Shown here piece after piece: positions 49,480 to 60,939 of a stretch of DNA of 64,000 bases. The position numbers and the translations under genes were made by a program. The notes under the pieces are model-generated. The model was given only the letters and a program-made list of their open reading frames with translations, ran no database searches and was not told where the DNA came from. Positions within the stretch are counted from its first letter, which is position 1. Every line of letters begins with the position of its first letter. Source of the DNA: Agriotes lineatus (taxonomy: Eukaryota > Arthropoda > Insecta > Coleoptera > Elateridae); assembly GCA_940337035.1 (NCBI GenBank), contig CALNHX010001050.1:1-64000 (forward strand). Direction: 5' to 3'.

Positions 49480-50730
49480 TAACAACCTAAATTGTCTTCA
49501 ACGAAATCATCTTCTTGTTCAGATGATACATTAGAACCGGATTCATCGCTGTCGTCTACTGTAATATTTATTTCTTCTCTGTTATCCATAAGTATTCCCA
49601 CTTATGTTTGTCGACACTGCACATATATTCTTTCATTCTTGCACACTCACACTTCCAAAATTATTTTCTGCAGAAGTGTTAACATCATCTAATTTGAATG
49701 TTGTATTATTTGTAGCAACATAGTTCTTTACTGACACCCATATTTTCCCATTCTGGTTTAATTCTGGATGGCAAGGGGGTAATCGTATGACCATGTTCCG
49801 CTAATAATTTCTCAATCATATAACTTTTATGTGTAGGTTTATGTAATTTTCTTGTACCATACAATTGGTTTTGTTTCATTAAACTTAATATAAATGTTTC
49901 TTACTGATAACCACTTTTGCATGTCTGCTTTTTCCAAACAAATGTTAGATTCGGCTCAGTACAGACATTGTGATACGATGCATTATTGATGACCAAAACC
50001 GACTTTTTTGAAGATTTTCCAATAATTTTTCGTTCAAGCAATTCACATTTGATGGTTTATTTCATCGTGGCAATTATCTGTCTCTTAAGTCCTGATTTAA
50101 CCTTTTCTACCACCGGCATGAAGAATAATCAAGGCTTGCCCTTTACTGACGGGGGATTTTAAACAATTGTTGGTACCTTCATCACAACATTTAGAACAGT
50201 ATGGAAGCTATGCAAGTACGTTTCATCAGTGTACACAATATTTCAGCATTCGGCTTTATATTTTATCTTAAGAATTCAACACAATTTGCTGGAATTTCTC
50301 TCTTCTCTATGAAAACCTGTGCCTATTGTCTTGACATTTTCTCTATTGAAAACCCATTTTATGTACCAATCGCCCAAAGGAATGTAATTTCTCAGTGAAA
50401 TTAACACCCCCCTTCATTTTATTCGACTTCGAATACAGCTTTCACTGTAGGTCTCTTTTTATGGCAAAGTTATAGATCACACTTGGGATTACTTCTTCTT
50501 TATATTGATTGACAGATGACCTGGGGTAAGTTTAGTAATTTGTTTTCTTGGAGAAGTACATTTTCTTCCGCCACTTTGTTAGGCTCCTTTAACAATTCGC
50601 TTAATTGTATTTAAGCCAACATGGGTTGCTTTAGTCACCCATTCTTGCAAAACGACTGAGAAAAGTTGCAATAGTCGCTATAGATTCTTTCACGTCCTTG
50701 ACTACGAATTAGTTTCTTACGGTTACCCAT
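49480..50730 (-). pseudogene. IS630/Tc1-type DDE transposase, decayed
   Basis: It starts MGNRKKLIRSQERERIYSDY. Next come a helix-turn-helix-like part, a GGRKFTSPRKQITKL-like linker, ALIILHAGGRKG, CHDEINHQM (HDEMN motif), the second catalytic region SVLVINNASYHNV (normally SV(I/L)V(I/L)DNASYH, here Asn for Asp), and RLPPCHPELNQNGKIWVSVK with the HPELNPIE-type motif. It ends in an acidic tail, DDSDESGS. Several stops and frame changes. Confidence 0.75.
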
Positions 50731-51212
50731 AATGCAGGCACCTCTATGAATAATTAAAATTTCCTTAAGAGACTACTTTACAAGTCAATATTTTATACTT
50801 GCATGTATAACATTGAAAACAGCAGTAGAGATGCACAATTTAGTGCTTGTAAATGGTTGAATAAAGAAACTCCAAGGAAAAAACGCTACAAACTTAACCA
50901 TATCACGGGCAACGTGTTTTGGTTTCGACGCCGCAGCCAATAATGAGATTTAGGAAGAGCCACGCCACAGGCCTAAACATTTTCAATTACAAGTGCAGAA
51001 ATGTCAGGCTTGACTTTTAAGTTGGTCGACATTTCTATTTGCATCATAACCTCAAAAAGTTATTTAATGACAATTATTGAAATTAGTTCTAATTATAAGG
51101 GTCGGCATCTCCGATCCTTTTAGTAATTATAATTAAAATATTATCAAGTGACCTTTGTAATATGTTATTTGGGTTGCCTGCTCCACTCTATCTGTTCGGC
51201 GGCCCGAGTATA

Positions 51213-52140
51213 GTGTCTACCAGTCTCCACTAGACAAAACAATGAACTGCACGTGGTGTGTTTTGAAATGTTGCTAATAATATGATGTTTTCATTGTTCT
51301 GTTTTAAATTGTAAACTATTTAGTCAAAGTATAAAATATCCAGAGCCTGCAAAATATCAGTTTTAAAGGTTAGTACCTACTTATATGTAGAACAATGCTT
51401 ATTTTATAACATTTTCTCTAATTTTGATACTTTAAAATTGAGGGAGTTTCGAAACGTCTCACTTTCTGCAATCAGTTGTGAAAAGTAACATATTTCACAA
51501 CTAGTAGGTAACGAAAGTGCTATTTATAAAACCAGTTAGAAAATGCCTTATTGTGTAGAACACGTGGGATTTTGTGGGGCGAGCGTAGCAAGATCCCACA
51601 AAGTCATACACCATAATCAATGAAAACTCCCTGCTATAATCACGCTTTAAACCTCACGCCCCCAGCATTGGTGGAAGTTTTCGTCGTTGTCGGTTCTGTA
51701 ACCTGTCTAGTGTCTACCAGTCTCCACTAGACAAAACAATGAACTGCACGTGGTGTGTTTTGAAATGTTGCTAATAATATGATGTTTTCATTGTTCTGTT
51801 TTAAACTGTAAACTATTTAGTCAAAGTGTAAAATATCCAGAGCCTGCAAAATGTCAGTTTTAAAGGTTAGTACTGGTATGTAGAACAATGCTTATTTTAT
51901 AACATATTTTCTCTCATTTTGACACTTTAAAATTGAGGGAAGTTTCGAAACGTCTCACTTTTTGCAATCAGTTGTGAAAAGTAACATATTTCACCACTAG
52001 TAACGAAATTGCTATTTATAAAAGCAGTTAGAAAATGCCTTATTTTGTAGAACACGTGGGATTTTGTGGGGCGAGCGTAGCGAGATCGCACAAAGTCACA
52101 CACCATAATCAATGAAAACTCCCTGCTACAATCACGCTGT
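51213..52140. repeat. Tandem duplication of a 0.5-kb hAT-internal unit
   Basis: Unit 1 is 47347-47408 plus 51213-51650; unit 2 is 51652-52140. Shared landmarks are CCTCACGCCCCCAGCATTGG, GTGTCTACCAGTCTCCACTA and TGGGGCGAGCGTAGC. Unit 1 was later split by the DDE element. Confidence 0.8.
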
Positions 52141-52261
52141 GACACTCGCTGGGTAGAGAGGCATTTCTTTATATTTAAAAAAAATCTCTTAGCAATTGTA
52201 TACGTACTATAGAACATAAAAAAGTGGAATGATTGTGTTTCTAGTTCAAAGTAACACATTT

Positions 52262-52612
52262 TAATTAACAGTATTCTAACAGTCCAGATCTCATGGACGG
52301 AAAGGAAAACCGATGAAGAAGTACTAAGAACAATAAAACAAACAAGGAATATTTGGAACCACATAAAGAAAAGAAGAATGGAAATGATAGGCCACATACT
52401 GAGAAGAGATGGTATACTAAAAATAATAATTGAAGGGAACATAACCGGAAAAACCCCAAGAGGAAGACCACGCTTACAATACATTAAACAAATAATAGCA
52501 GACTCGGGCAGCGAAAATTATAATGAAATGAAAGGAAAGGCCCTAAATCGACAAACATGGAAGGCTGCAACAAACCAGTCCAGAGACTGACAACCTAGGA
52601 GGAGGAGGAACA
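52262..52612 (+). mobile_element. LINE 3' end
   Basis: Open plus-strand reading: RTIKQTRNIWNHIKKRRMEM, IGHILRRDGILKIIIEGNI, TGKTPRGRPRLQYIKQIIAD and KALNRQTWKAATNQSRD. This is the conserved C-terminus of insect non-LTR RT proteins, followed by a GAGGAGGAGG tail. Confidence 0.75.
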
Positions 52613-52699
52613 GTCCAGTTTCTGGTTGCACTAAAATGGGTTCATAGCGTATTTTCATCGTCACTTATACTGAGCAATTTTTTCAAAAAACATCGGAAT

Positions 52700-53110
52700 A
52701 CCTGGTCTCAGCTAAATATTTGGTAACCCATCCACTTAAGACTTTGAAAACAACGAGAGAAAACGCCACATTTTTTTTTAATAAAATTTTGGAAGATGTT
52801 TCGAAGAAGGTTGATCAATTAGACGTAACTTGGCAAAAACCACGAGTAGTTTCACGACAAACTAAGAAAGATAATCACGTTCTAGAAACAGTTGAGGGCT
52901 AGTATCGAATAAGTATATTCATTCCGTTGTTAGAACACATGATTTCGGACTTGAATTTCTGTTTCAGCGATGAAGCCATATGTATATTCAATTTAACAAT
53001 ATTATTGCCCCAAAATTTACTCACATCAAATGAAGAAACTATTAATAATTGCCTTACTTCCGTTTGGCAGAAGTATAAACATATATCGGGAGTATGGCTG
53101 GGCAATATAG
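52700..53110 (+). pseudogene. hAT transposase remnant (dimerisation/C-terminal region)
   Basis: TFFFNKILEDVSKKVDQL, then WQKPRVVSRQTKKDNH, a stop, then YRISIFIPLLEHMISDLNFC. The PR-x3-RQT and YYR-x-SIFIPYLD-like motifs are typical of hAT transposases related to the 52-kDa repressor/THAP12 group. The hATC end is missing. Confidence 0.65.
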
Positions 53111-53122
53111 AAATTCTGATAT

Positions 53123-53835
53123 TGATTATCGATAACTGAGAAATATCGATACATATGGATATATCGAAATATAGATATAATGAAATATCATTACATATTG
53201 AAATATCGATGTTTATCGATTTATCGATAGTTATCGATTTATCGATAGTTATCGATTAATATAGTTAAATATCGATAGTTATTGATATTTCTGGACAAAT
53301 ATCGATAAATATGGCTACTATATCCATAATTATCAATACATGTACATATGTATAGAATATATTTTGTTAGTAGATATACAGTGTCCGCCAAAAAGTCCAG
53401 CATAATATGGGAACATTTTTTATTTAATGCTCACCAAAACTATCCTCAGCAAAAATGCCCCAACCGGCTACTGCGCTGATAACCCAAACACAAACCATAA
53501 ACACGATACAAATTAAACAAACAAATGCTTCAATAACATAAACCCAGCAGGAAGAAGGACGAGTTCAAAATGCCGCATAGCAAATATTAAGGACATTACG
53601 AGTGACTACTAAAGCAAATGTAACTCAGCATCAAATATCAATAATTATCTATCGATAACTATTGATAATTATCGATACATATCAATAAATATCAATAAGT
53701 AACTATCCATATTTATCGATATACATATATCGACATGTGCAAAACCTGGAAATACTAAATTTAATATCGATATATCGATACATCGTTATTTAAAGAAGGG
53801 TGTATCAATAAACGATATATCGATAATATTATTGA
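53123..53835. repeat. Two clusters of ATCGATA-rich simple repeats
   Basis: Clusters 53123-53345 and 53635-53835 consist largely of ATATCGATA, TTATCGATA and variants. Between them lies DNA starting ACAGTGTCCGCCAAAAAGTC, a transposon-like end. Confidence 0.75.
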
Positions 53836-53858
53836 TAGCGGGTTGTGGAAATTCAAGT

Positions 53859-54013
53859 GTATGAATAATATGTTGGTGGCACTGTAAGTCTATGTCAAAT
53901 TTGAGGTTAGCAAGTGATGTTTTGTGTCAGTTTTGACACAGACTGACGCAAAACTTAACCTGCTTACCTCGAATTTGACATAGACTTACAGTGCCACCAA
54001 CAATTATTCATAC
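53859..54013. mobile_element. Short palindromic MITE, copy 3 of 3
   Basis: Complete copy: GTATGAATAAT and TTGGTGGCACTGTAAGTCTA at the left, inverse at the right, core GTTTTGTGTCAGTTTTGACA. Confidence 0.75.
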
Positions 54014-54523
54014 GTTTGATGTATTTAAGTCCAAAGTGATGATGTGGAAACTTAAGTTATCTCGAGAATTCGAGACCTCAGGAAACAAAACCTAAAAACT
54101 TCCTATCTGTTACAGACACTTTTCAATTAAGCAATCAGGATATTTATCCAAACTGTAAAATATTGCTTCAAATATTCAAATTTAGTATGTATATTTTTCT
54201 GAAAAATAAATTTTACTCTAAATATCTATCTAGTACCGTCCTATACTAGGCAGTACCTACTTAAACTATTAGTTTAGCCTTACTGGTCAATCTAAAAAAA
54301 TCAGTTGACCCCCCTTAGGAAATGTCTGGATCCGCCTATGCATATGTAACTATCTATTAGACAAAAGCCTCGTAAGTAGTAATTCACCTACTTTACGCAT
54401 ATCGGCACCTTATTTTTGTATGTATTACCCAGATAAGTAACTTCAGTATAGAATGCAAAGTAATCTGGAAACAATTGAGTGTCTAAGGCATTATTTTATT
54501 TCTCTACGCTGTTTACCACTAAA

Positions 54524-55444
54524 ATGAGGCATCGTAATCAAGTTCAAGTCGCACGAGTCGCAACATTAATTGAAGAAGGCCACACCTTACGTCAAGTTGC
54601 AAGAAAACTTAATGTGAGCCCTTCTGTTATGTCCAGGGTTTGGAACCGTTACTTAGTGACAGGAAGTTATGGTAGAAGACCTGGTCAGGGCCGAAAGTGC
54701 TCAACAACCATACAGCAAGACAGATTTGTGTGCAATTGTGCGCTTAGATGACACACATCCACTGCTAGAGACCTACAGAATGACCTCAGAAGAGCCAGTG
54801 GTATCCAGGTTAATACAGAAACCATAAGAAAAAGGTTGCGGGAGAATAATCTGAGGTCAAGGAGGCCAGTCCGAAAACCACAACTGACTCAGAATCACAG
54901 AAGAGACCTACTGGCATTTGCTCAACAACATGCAGGTTGGGGAATGGAGCAGTGGTCATCAGTGCTTTTCAGTGGTGAGTCAAGATTTAGGTTGACACGT
55001 TGTGATGGTCGTCTTGAAGAATTGGTTCAGCAGGCAGATAAGTTTGCAGGAGGATCTGATACGGTGTGGGCTGGTATCACTTTTAACATTCGTACAGATC
55101 TCGTTGCTGTACCTGGACGAATGAATGCTGCCCGATACATGCAAACCATGTGGTACCTACTGCTTATAGGTCCTGGATTTCTGTTCCAGCAAGATAATGC
55201 CCGTCCACACGTAGCAGCTAAGACAAGAAGGTTCTTGGAAGAGCATCAAATTCCTGTGATGGACTGACCTGCTCGTAGCCCAGACCTGTATCCAATTGAG
55301 CACTTATGGGACGAGTTGGATTGGAAGATCAGGAACCGACCTGTAGCTCCAGAAAGTCTTCAACAGCTCATGGTACTTCTTTTGGAAGAATGGACCGATA
55401 TACCTCAAGAAGATATACGGAGATTAATTGAAAGTATGCCGTGA
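54524..55444 (+). pseudogene. Tc1-like transposase with two TGA stops
   Basis: About 306 codons in one frame: MRHRNQVQVARVATLIEEGH, helix-turn-helix LRQVARKLNVSPSVMSRVW, basic GRRPGQGRKCSTT, second HTH, catalytic core, and PARSPDLYPIEHLWDELD near the end. Premature TGA codons are at 54749-54751 and 55265-55267. The first catalytic Asp (usually in SDESRF) is Gly here (FSGESRF). The second Asp (QQDNARPH) and the Glu (PIEHLW) are kept. The lack of frameshifts suggests a fairly recent inactivation. Confidence 0.85.
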
Positions 55445-55681
55445 AGATGCCAAGCCATTATCCAAGCTCACGAAGGTCATATGTGCTACTAGCTTTCTTT
55501 GAATGTTTTGCCATGTTTGTTTGTTCTTTGGATTTAGAAAATAGGAATAATTAAATTTAATTATTTTTTGTTTAAATAAATGATAATCTAACTAGTTTAG
55601 TCACTTTCGCTTCTTGCAGTTTTTAAAAATGGAATTTACAACTATTTTTTTAGTGTTTCCCTAATTTATTGGCGCAGTGTA

Positions 55682-57142
55682 TATTGCAATGAGTTTAATA
55701 AAAATACATCACAATTACGACATATTCTAAGACATTTTGAAAAAGTCTATTCGTTATCCTTTAAAAATGGCTTATCATAATTGGACACTACAGACCACAA
55801 CCATGGGATGGTGTAATTTTCTAACCACCCATGGACTGGAGGGTTTATAAAACATCAATTACATACCCACTATTAGATTGCAAATTAACATACACTAGCA
55901 AGTAAAAAAATCAAGCAACCCATTGAATTGAATAATAATAATGTTAATCAATGTTAATTATAGTGTACATTTGTGTAAGGCCGGTTTAAACGCGCAAGGT
56001 TGCCACCCAAAATCAGTTGCAGATGGGCTGAACCAGTGCAACGAGTTCTAGTGTAATTACAATTTTTCATCAGGGCCGTAACTAGGTATAGGCCGAGTAG
56101 GCCCCCGCCTACAGGCGCATGCGGCAAGGGGCGCCAAAATGACACTAAAAAAAAGAATTCCTCTCATACTAATTAAAAAACAATAATAAATAAACAAGTT
56201 AGCGATTTTACAAAAAAATTAATTTGTAATATTAAAGATTTTAGCCTAACTAATGCGAATTACACCCATTGCGATACATTACATTGCCTTGTGCAGTTTG
56301 CATAGGTAGTGTTATATGTTTACCAGATTGTAACGGCGATTGTTTTACAATTCCCATATATATCAATCAAAGCATTAGAATTATTAGCTTTTTAGTACAC
56401 TGCATGGGTAGCCTTATTCTAACTGTAAAATGTTTTGCATTGTTAAAACTGACTGTAATCCAGCAGTGGCGACAAACTAACTTAAATTTTAAACAACTGA
56501 TGGAACGGTTTCACTGATTACACATATTACATATAAATTATATTCACTGCTCTGAGCTCATCGCTGGTACAGTGGCCCCTTGCAACAATCAGCAGAACAC
56601 CACACACCGATTTCGAGGGTTTACTTGTTCCACTAATATAGCATTTTTCGCTATAATCACTTGCTGCTAGAATTTGTCCAATTTAAGACACTTCTGCGAC
56701 CCTACACGATGGCAGGTTTTATTTAAAAAGGGATGATCGAAATTGGCATGATGGAAGGCTCATACCAGGTGTCGACTAAAAAAAGCTTCACGTTTTAAAT
56801 ATCATATTGATTACTACAAGACGGTGTGGCAGTGTAACTGCGAGTACAGAACCTTATTCTATGTTCATATGCTACTACACGTAATACTATGTAATTATTT
56901 GTTCATACTGTATTATTGTGACATACTGACATGTTTTTACTAGCTTTAAGGGCACCACATAGGTGGTCTTATTCCAATTAAAATAATTTTTGCATTATTC
57001 ACTAAATGTTGTTAGCTTTAGTTATGTTTTAGGATAGGTATTTAGGTTGCAGACAAGTGCTAATGCACTTTTGCAATCCTTTATTCTCATTGAGTGTATT
57101 TTGTACTCAATAAATTTCTGAATTTTTAAAATTGACTTGCAC
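55682..57142. other. Intergenic DNA with one hAT-like terminus
   Basis: CAGGGCCGTAACTAGGTATA at 56072 and the GC-rich stretch following look like a hAT end; no partner end was found. The open frame at 56269-56517 has no known domain. Confidence 0.35.
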
Positions 57143-57176
57143 CAAAGAGCATATAATGCTCATTATATGCTCTTTG
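57143..57176. repeat. Perfect 16-bp hairpin
   Basis: CAAAGAGCATATAATG, CT, and the exact inverse. Small stem-loop of unknown meaning. Confidence 0.7.
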
Positions 57177-58496
57177 CTTGCACATAAAAAAGGTACAAAA
57201 AAATTTTTTCAACGTCTTTAATACAGAGACCATGCTGAAAGGAAAAATTATGGTTGAAGAGTCATATCTAGAAAATAAGTAAAAAATAGCTCAATACTGC
57301 TAATAATACGAATTATATGAATTTGGAAATCCAAAAAAACATTGCAGCCAGTAGGATTCGAACTCGTGTTTGTTGATAAATAGATATGCTTATATCGTTG
57401 TGTTATAAACGAAGCAGCGGCGTTCTGATTTTGGGTGAAATGCGCCCGATCGGTGCCGATGAAATGGTAATGCAGAGACGCAGGTACGCCACATGTTTAT
57501 ATTATAAATATTTGTGATAGTATATTACAGCCCGAGATGGTTTTTATTTTCCAACAAACGATTCGATCGATGGAGAGGGAGAGTAAGTGTACTTATCTTA
57601 TCGCGTCACCGGGTTTGGCTGTTAATGTGATGCATCAAACAAAAAAAAAATACAATATATCTTTTTATGCTACGCACGTAGTTTTATTCTGTGTTTCGTT
57701 AGTGCAAGATATATACGTTATAAGTTGCGATATTGCATGCGTGAATCAGTAATCTCAAAAATACCTTCGTAAGGTATATTTATATTATGTACGTCTGTTC
57801 AACATATTTTTTTATTTAGATATTTAAGAACTATCGGGTGGCCATAAATATCTGTGATCCCGGTAGCCATGGAATTATATATACAGTGTGGAAATAAAGT
57901 AATGAATAAATTCATTAACTTCGTTGATACTCATTTTTATGAAAAAATATCGAAGAGGTGTAGCGATTTTTACCATAGGGAATATTTTCAGCTGATTTTC
58001 AGTTTCTTATGTAATTTGTTTTTCATGATCTGACGTCATCTACTTTCTTTTTATATAACAACCTATATTTTTTATTATTGATTTCGTTAGTACTTAATAT
58101 CCCGTTTCGAACGATATAAAATTTTCAATATGTTTTATTTGAAAAAAAATCCAGAATAATGGTCTTAAAGTTTAAATATTAAAAACCAATGACATGAGCA
58201 AAATAAATCAGTTACCAGTGGATAAAAAAAAAAGATTAGTCACATGTCAGAATTAAACAATTTGTAAATGTCAACAAAATAAGCGTCCTTTGCTTTTTCT
58301 AAATTAGAATTTACCTTTAGCAAACTATTTTACTAATAAAAATGGTACAATTAAGCGAGACACAGGAAATTGAATTTTTTATTATTTATTCTTGTATTTT
58401 TCAATTGTTTTTTTAAATTTCAATAAAAACGAATGTGTCGTCAATGACGTTCCGTCAAAAATAGGTAACTAGGTTTATTTTGTCATTTCATTGGCT
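57177..58496. other. Intergenic DNA, no gene seen
   Basis: A tRNA-like B box (minus, GAGTTCGAATCC) at about 57355 and a mariner-like end ACAGTGTGGAAATAAAGTAA at about 57882. Neither extends to a full feature. Confidence 0.35.
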
Positions 58497-58680
58497 TTCT
58501 GAATTACAATTTCCACTTGTGAATTAAGTACAACTTACTAATCTGAATTATAATTTACACTTTCTGAATTACAATTTAATAATCTTAATTACCAGTTATA
58601 TTTTCTGAATTATAACTTGCGAATCTGAATTACAAGTTACACTTTCTGAAATACATATTATACTTTCTGAATTACAAATC
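58497..58680. repeat. Degenerate minisatellite, TTTCTGAATTACAATTTACAC unit family
   Basis: About eight imperfect repeats of CTGAATTACAAKTTACACTT and shorter forms, 18-25 bp apart. Confidence 0.65.
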
Positions 58681-59400
58681 AAAAAGGTGTAGTGATTATG
58701 CTTCTTACCAATGGCTTCCCAAGAACTTCGCCATCTGCATGAACTGTATTTACTATAACCCTGTTTCTCTCGGCGTCTATAATACTACTACGCCACTGCG
58801 AATGGTCTTTTTCTCACCAAAATTATTATTTTTTCTTCTCCAAAACGCAATGTTATAAAAATATGCACGTACCCTATTATAAACACTCGTCAACCACCGT
58901 TATTCACTCTAGCAAATAGTAGCTTTCATTGCGGTGCTGTGCTTTCTTTGTTAATAGTAGAAGCGGATAGCAAAAGAAAACTGCACATTATGATAAAAGC
59001 AAACGGCTTTTAGAATAACGTATTACAAGCTAGGGAACAATTTTGCAGGCAATACCTTAAATTCCATCCCTTAGAATTCAAGATAGCGGCAATTTAAAAT
59101 TAACTTCAGAAACAAAATTAATTTTTAAATTCTTAATGTAAATATATTATGATTAAAATTAAGAAATGACATATTTTTTAATCTAAACATCACAAAAAAA
59201 CTAATTGCATGGAACATATGCCAGTGGCATAGCCCAAAAATAAAAAACAAAAAACAGCAAAAAAAAAAGGATTTAAAATAATTTTGTTCTCTTTTCTTAA
59301 TTCTTTAATGGGTAATTTTTGTTATATAACTAAAAAGCTCAGCAAATTTGCACTATACAACTTTATTTTCTTAAGAAAATATAAAATATAAAAATGATTT
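58681..59400. other. Intergenic DNA, or 3' UTR of a minus-strand gene
   Basis: AT-rich. A minus-strand AATAAA signal lies near 59361-59366, about 40 bases beyond the stop of the exon candidate 59402-59447. Confidence 0.35.
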
Positions 59401-59401
59401 A

Positions 59402-59447
59402 TTAAACATTTTCTTCCAACTCACGGTCTTCACTGGTCGAAGGAAAT
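59402..59447 (-). CDS. Possible terminal exon of an unknown minus-strand gene
   Basis: Minus strand: a polypyrimidine tract TTCTTTTGTCTTTCAG is followed by a frame reading FPSTSEDRELEENV and TAA. AATAAA comes shortly after. It looks like a short last coding exon. No earlier exons could be recognised between here and 62703. Confidence 0.3.
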
Positions 59448-60038
59448 CTGAAAGACAAAAGAACTTATTAAGTATAAAATTAATAGGAAATTTGGCAAGA
59501 TAATCAGATGTAGGTATATACGCCTTCATAAAAAAAGTAACCTATTATTATTTTCATATTTTCCTCTACACGGCTTCGTTTCATAATTTTGATGTCTCGT
59601 GCATAAACGACTTTTAGCACGCGTTGCATACAATATTTTATCTACGACCTTACTTTTACTGTTATTAATCCATAAATATCGATTTAACAAAGGTTTGCAT
59701 CTACGACACTTCTAATTTATGTCATAATAAACAGTAGACCATGCCGCGCGGGCGAATGTAATTATTAATACTCCACATCTGACTGTATTAATTACATAAC
59801 GCTTTAATTATTTCAACAACACTTTACCTGTAATGCAAGAAGCAACTAGAATAACTTTACAACTTTACTTCCAGTTCGAAATTGTAGTTTTATAACCTCA
59901 CTTCACTTTTAGCCCATGTGCTAAAAGTAAACAGCTGATTTCTTTAACCACGGTAAACTATAAAATGTCAGTTTTAGTGAAACAAGCTAGCGCTAAAAGG
60001 CCTACTTTTAGTAGTGGTCGTAGATAAAACATGTTTTT
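59448..60038. other. Possible intron or intergenic DNA
   Basis: No domain or repeat ends recognised. The TSD AACATGTTTTT of the next SINE is at 60028-60038. Confidence 0.35.
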
Positions 60039-60365
60039 GCCGGGGTCGGTAGCTCAGTGGTAAGCATCCTGACTACTGATCTAAGGGTCGCGAGTTCGAT
60101 TCCCGGTCCCGGTGAGGTTTTCAAAAATAAAAAAATGCAGATGAAAGCTTCTACAGAATGCCATCATTTGGAAGTGATGTAAAGCCTTGGGTCTTATGTT
60201 ACTACGATGTGTAGCATGTAAAAGATCCCTTGCTAGGGTTGGAACTCCTTAGTCTCGGCAAAATTCTAAGTAGGACTTTGACCATATGACCCAAGCAGTC
60301 GGTGTCTAAGGTACCTGGTACTCTGCATGCTTAGACCTTGTCCATTAACAAACAAACAAACAAAC
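60039..60365 (+). mobile_element. tRNA-derived SINE, intact, 11-bp target duplication
   Basis: A box TAGCTCAGTGG, B box GCGAGTTCGATTCC, body with CATCATTTGGAAGTGATGTA and CTACGATGTGTAGCATGTAA, and an (ACAAAC)n tail. Exact 11-bp duplication AACATGTTTTT at 60028-60038 and 60366-60376. It serves as the reference for the interrupted copy at 10475. Confidence 0.88.
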
Positions 60366-60798
60366 AACATGTTTTTTCACTACCTTCTTTGTAAATGATC
60401 CTTACACTGTCAAGTTTGAGGAATGTAGGCTACATTTACAAAAATTGTTACAGTTTCCATGACAATCTACTTACTTCCCTAGAGAAGTGAATTACTTACA
60501 TCTCGCATGTATTACAACTGATAAGATGCCATGTCTGCCACTTGGTTAACACGAAAAAAACCATTGGCGTTCGTACTATTATCCATTTTTAATCAGAATA
60601 CAAGCACAAAGATTACAAAACAGCATTTTCAATCGTATTCACGCATTTTTTCCAATAATTTTTCACAGTGCGTTTATAACTGTCAAACAAAACGCCACAG
60701 CGCTATAAGGCTACTATAGTTTAGCAAATGTCATAATTTTACGCCAGGTTATTACCTACCATTTACTTTACAAAGGGAAATATTGGTAGTGAAAAAAA

Positions 60799-60932
60799 TT
60801 ATGTACTTTACACAGGATGTAGGAAGATTTACACTACCTCGAACCTTGCTACCCTCGTTCGCTTCGCTCACTAAGGCATCAAACGGTCCTCGGTAGTGTA
60901 AATCTTACCTACATCCCTTGTAAAGTAATATA
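60799..60932. repeat. Long hairpin with CpG-rich apex and AATATACTATT end
   Basis: TTTACACAGGATGTAGG pairs with CCTACATCCCTTGTAAA, and GATTTACACTACC with GGTAGTGTAAATC. The apex contains TCGTTCGCTTCGCTC. It ends AGTAATATACTATTTG. Confidence 0.7.
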
Positions 60933-60939
60933 CTATTTG

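Larger units (their letters stand above)
47409..51210 (-). mobile_element. DDE transposon with long foldback arm and TA target
   Basis: Ends TACTCGGGCCGCCGAACAGA and inverse. TA at 47407-47408 and 51211-51212. The same flanking sequence uninterrupted (CCTGTCTAGTGTCTACC) exists at 51713-51729, giving the empty site. The left arm (47409 to about 48370) is an inverted copy of the right part (about 50200-51210), which holds the 5' half of the transposase gene. Confidence 0.85.
47151..54340. mobile_element. hAT element (7190 bp), 8-bp target duplication
   Basis: Ends CACTGGCGGATCCA and TGGATCCGCCTATG are inverted repeats with two mismatches. The exact 8-bp duplication CATATGTA is at 47143-47150 and 54341-54348. 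Inside lies a hAT transposase remnant (52700-53110), plus the nested DDE element 47409-51210, a tandem duplication, a LINE 3' end and a MITE. Confidence 0.85.
47066..55679 (+). mobile_element. Tc1-like transposon containing a 7.2-kb hAT insertion
   Basis: The left end AACTGCGCCAATAAATTAG and the right inverse CTAATTTATTGGCGCAGTG are both beside TA. Without the nested hAT, the element is about 1.4 kb, a normal Tc1 length. Continuity of the two parts is proven by the hAT target duplication CATATGTA. Confidence 0.85.

Noticed and set aside
56072..56150. Complete hAT element
   Set aside because: Only one terminus (CAGGGCCGTAACTAGG) is visible; no partner end or duplication was found.
57340..57410. 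tRNA gene on the minus strand
   Set aside because: Only a B-box-like GAGTTCGAATCC; no cloverleaf could be drawn.
60039..60115. tRNA gene
   Set aside because: Same reasoning: tRNA-like SINE head with a second copy at 10475.
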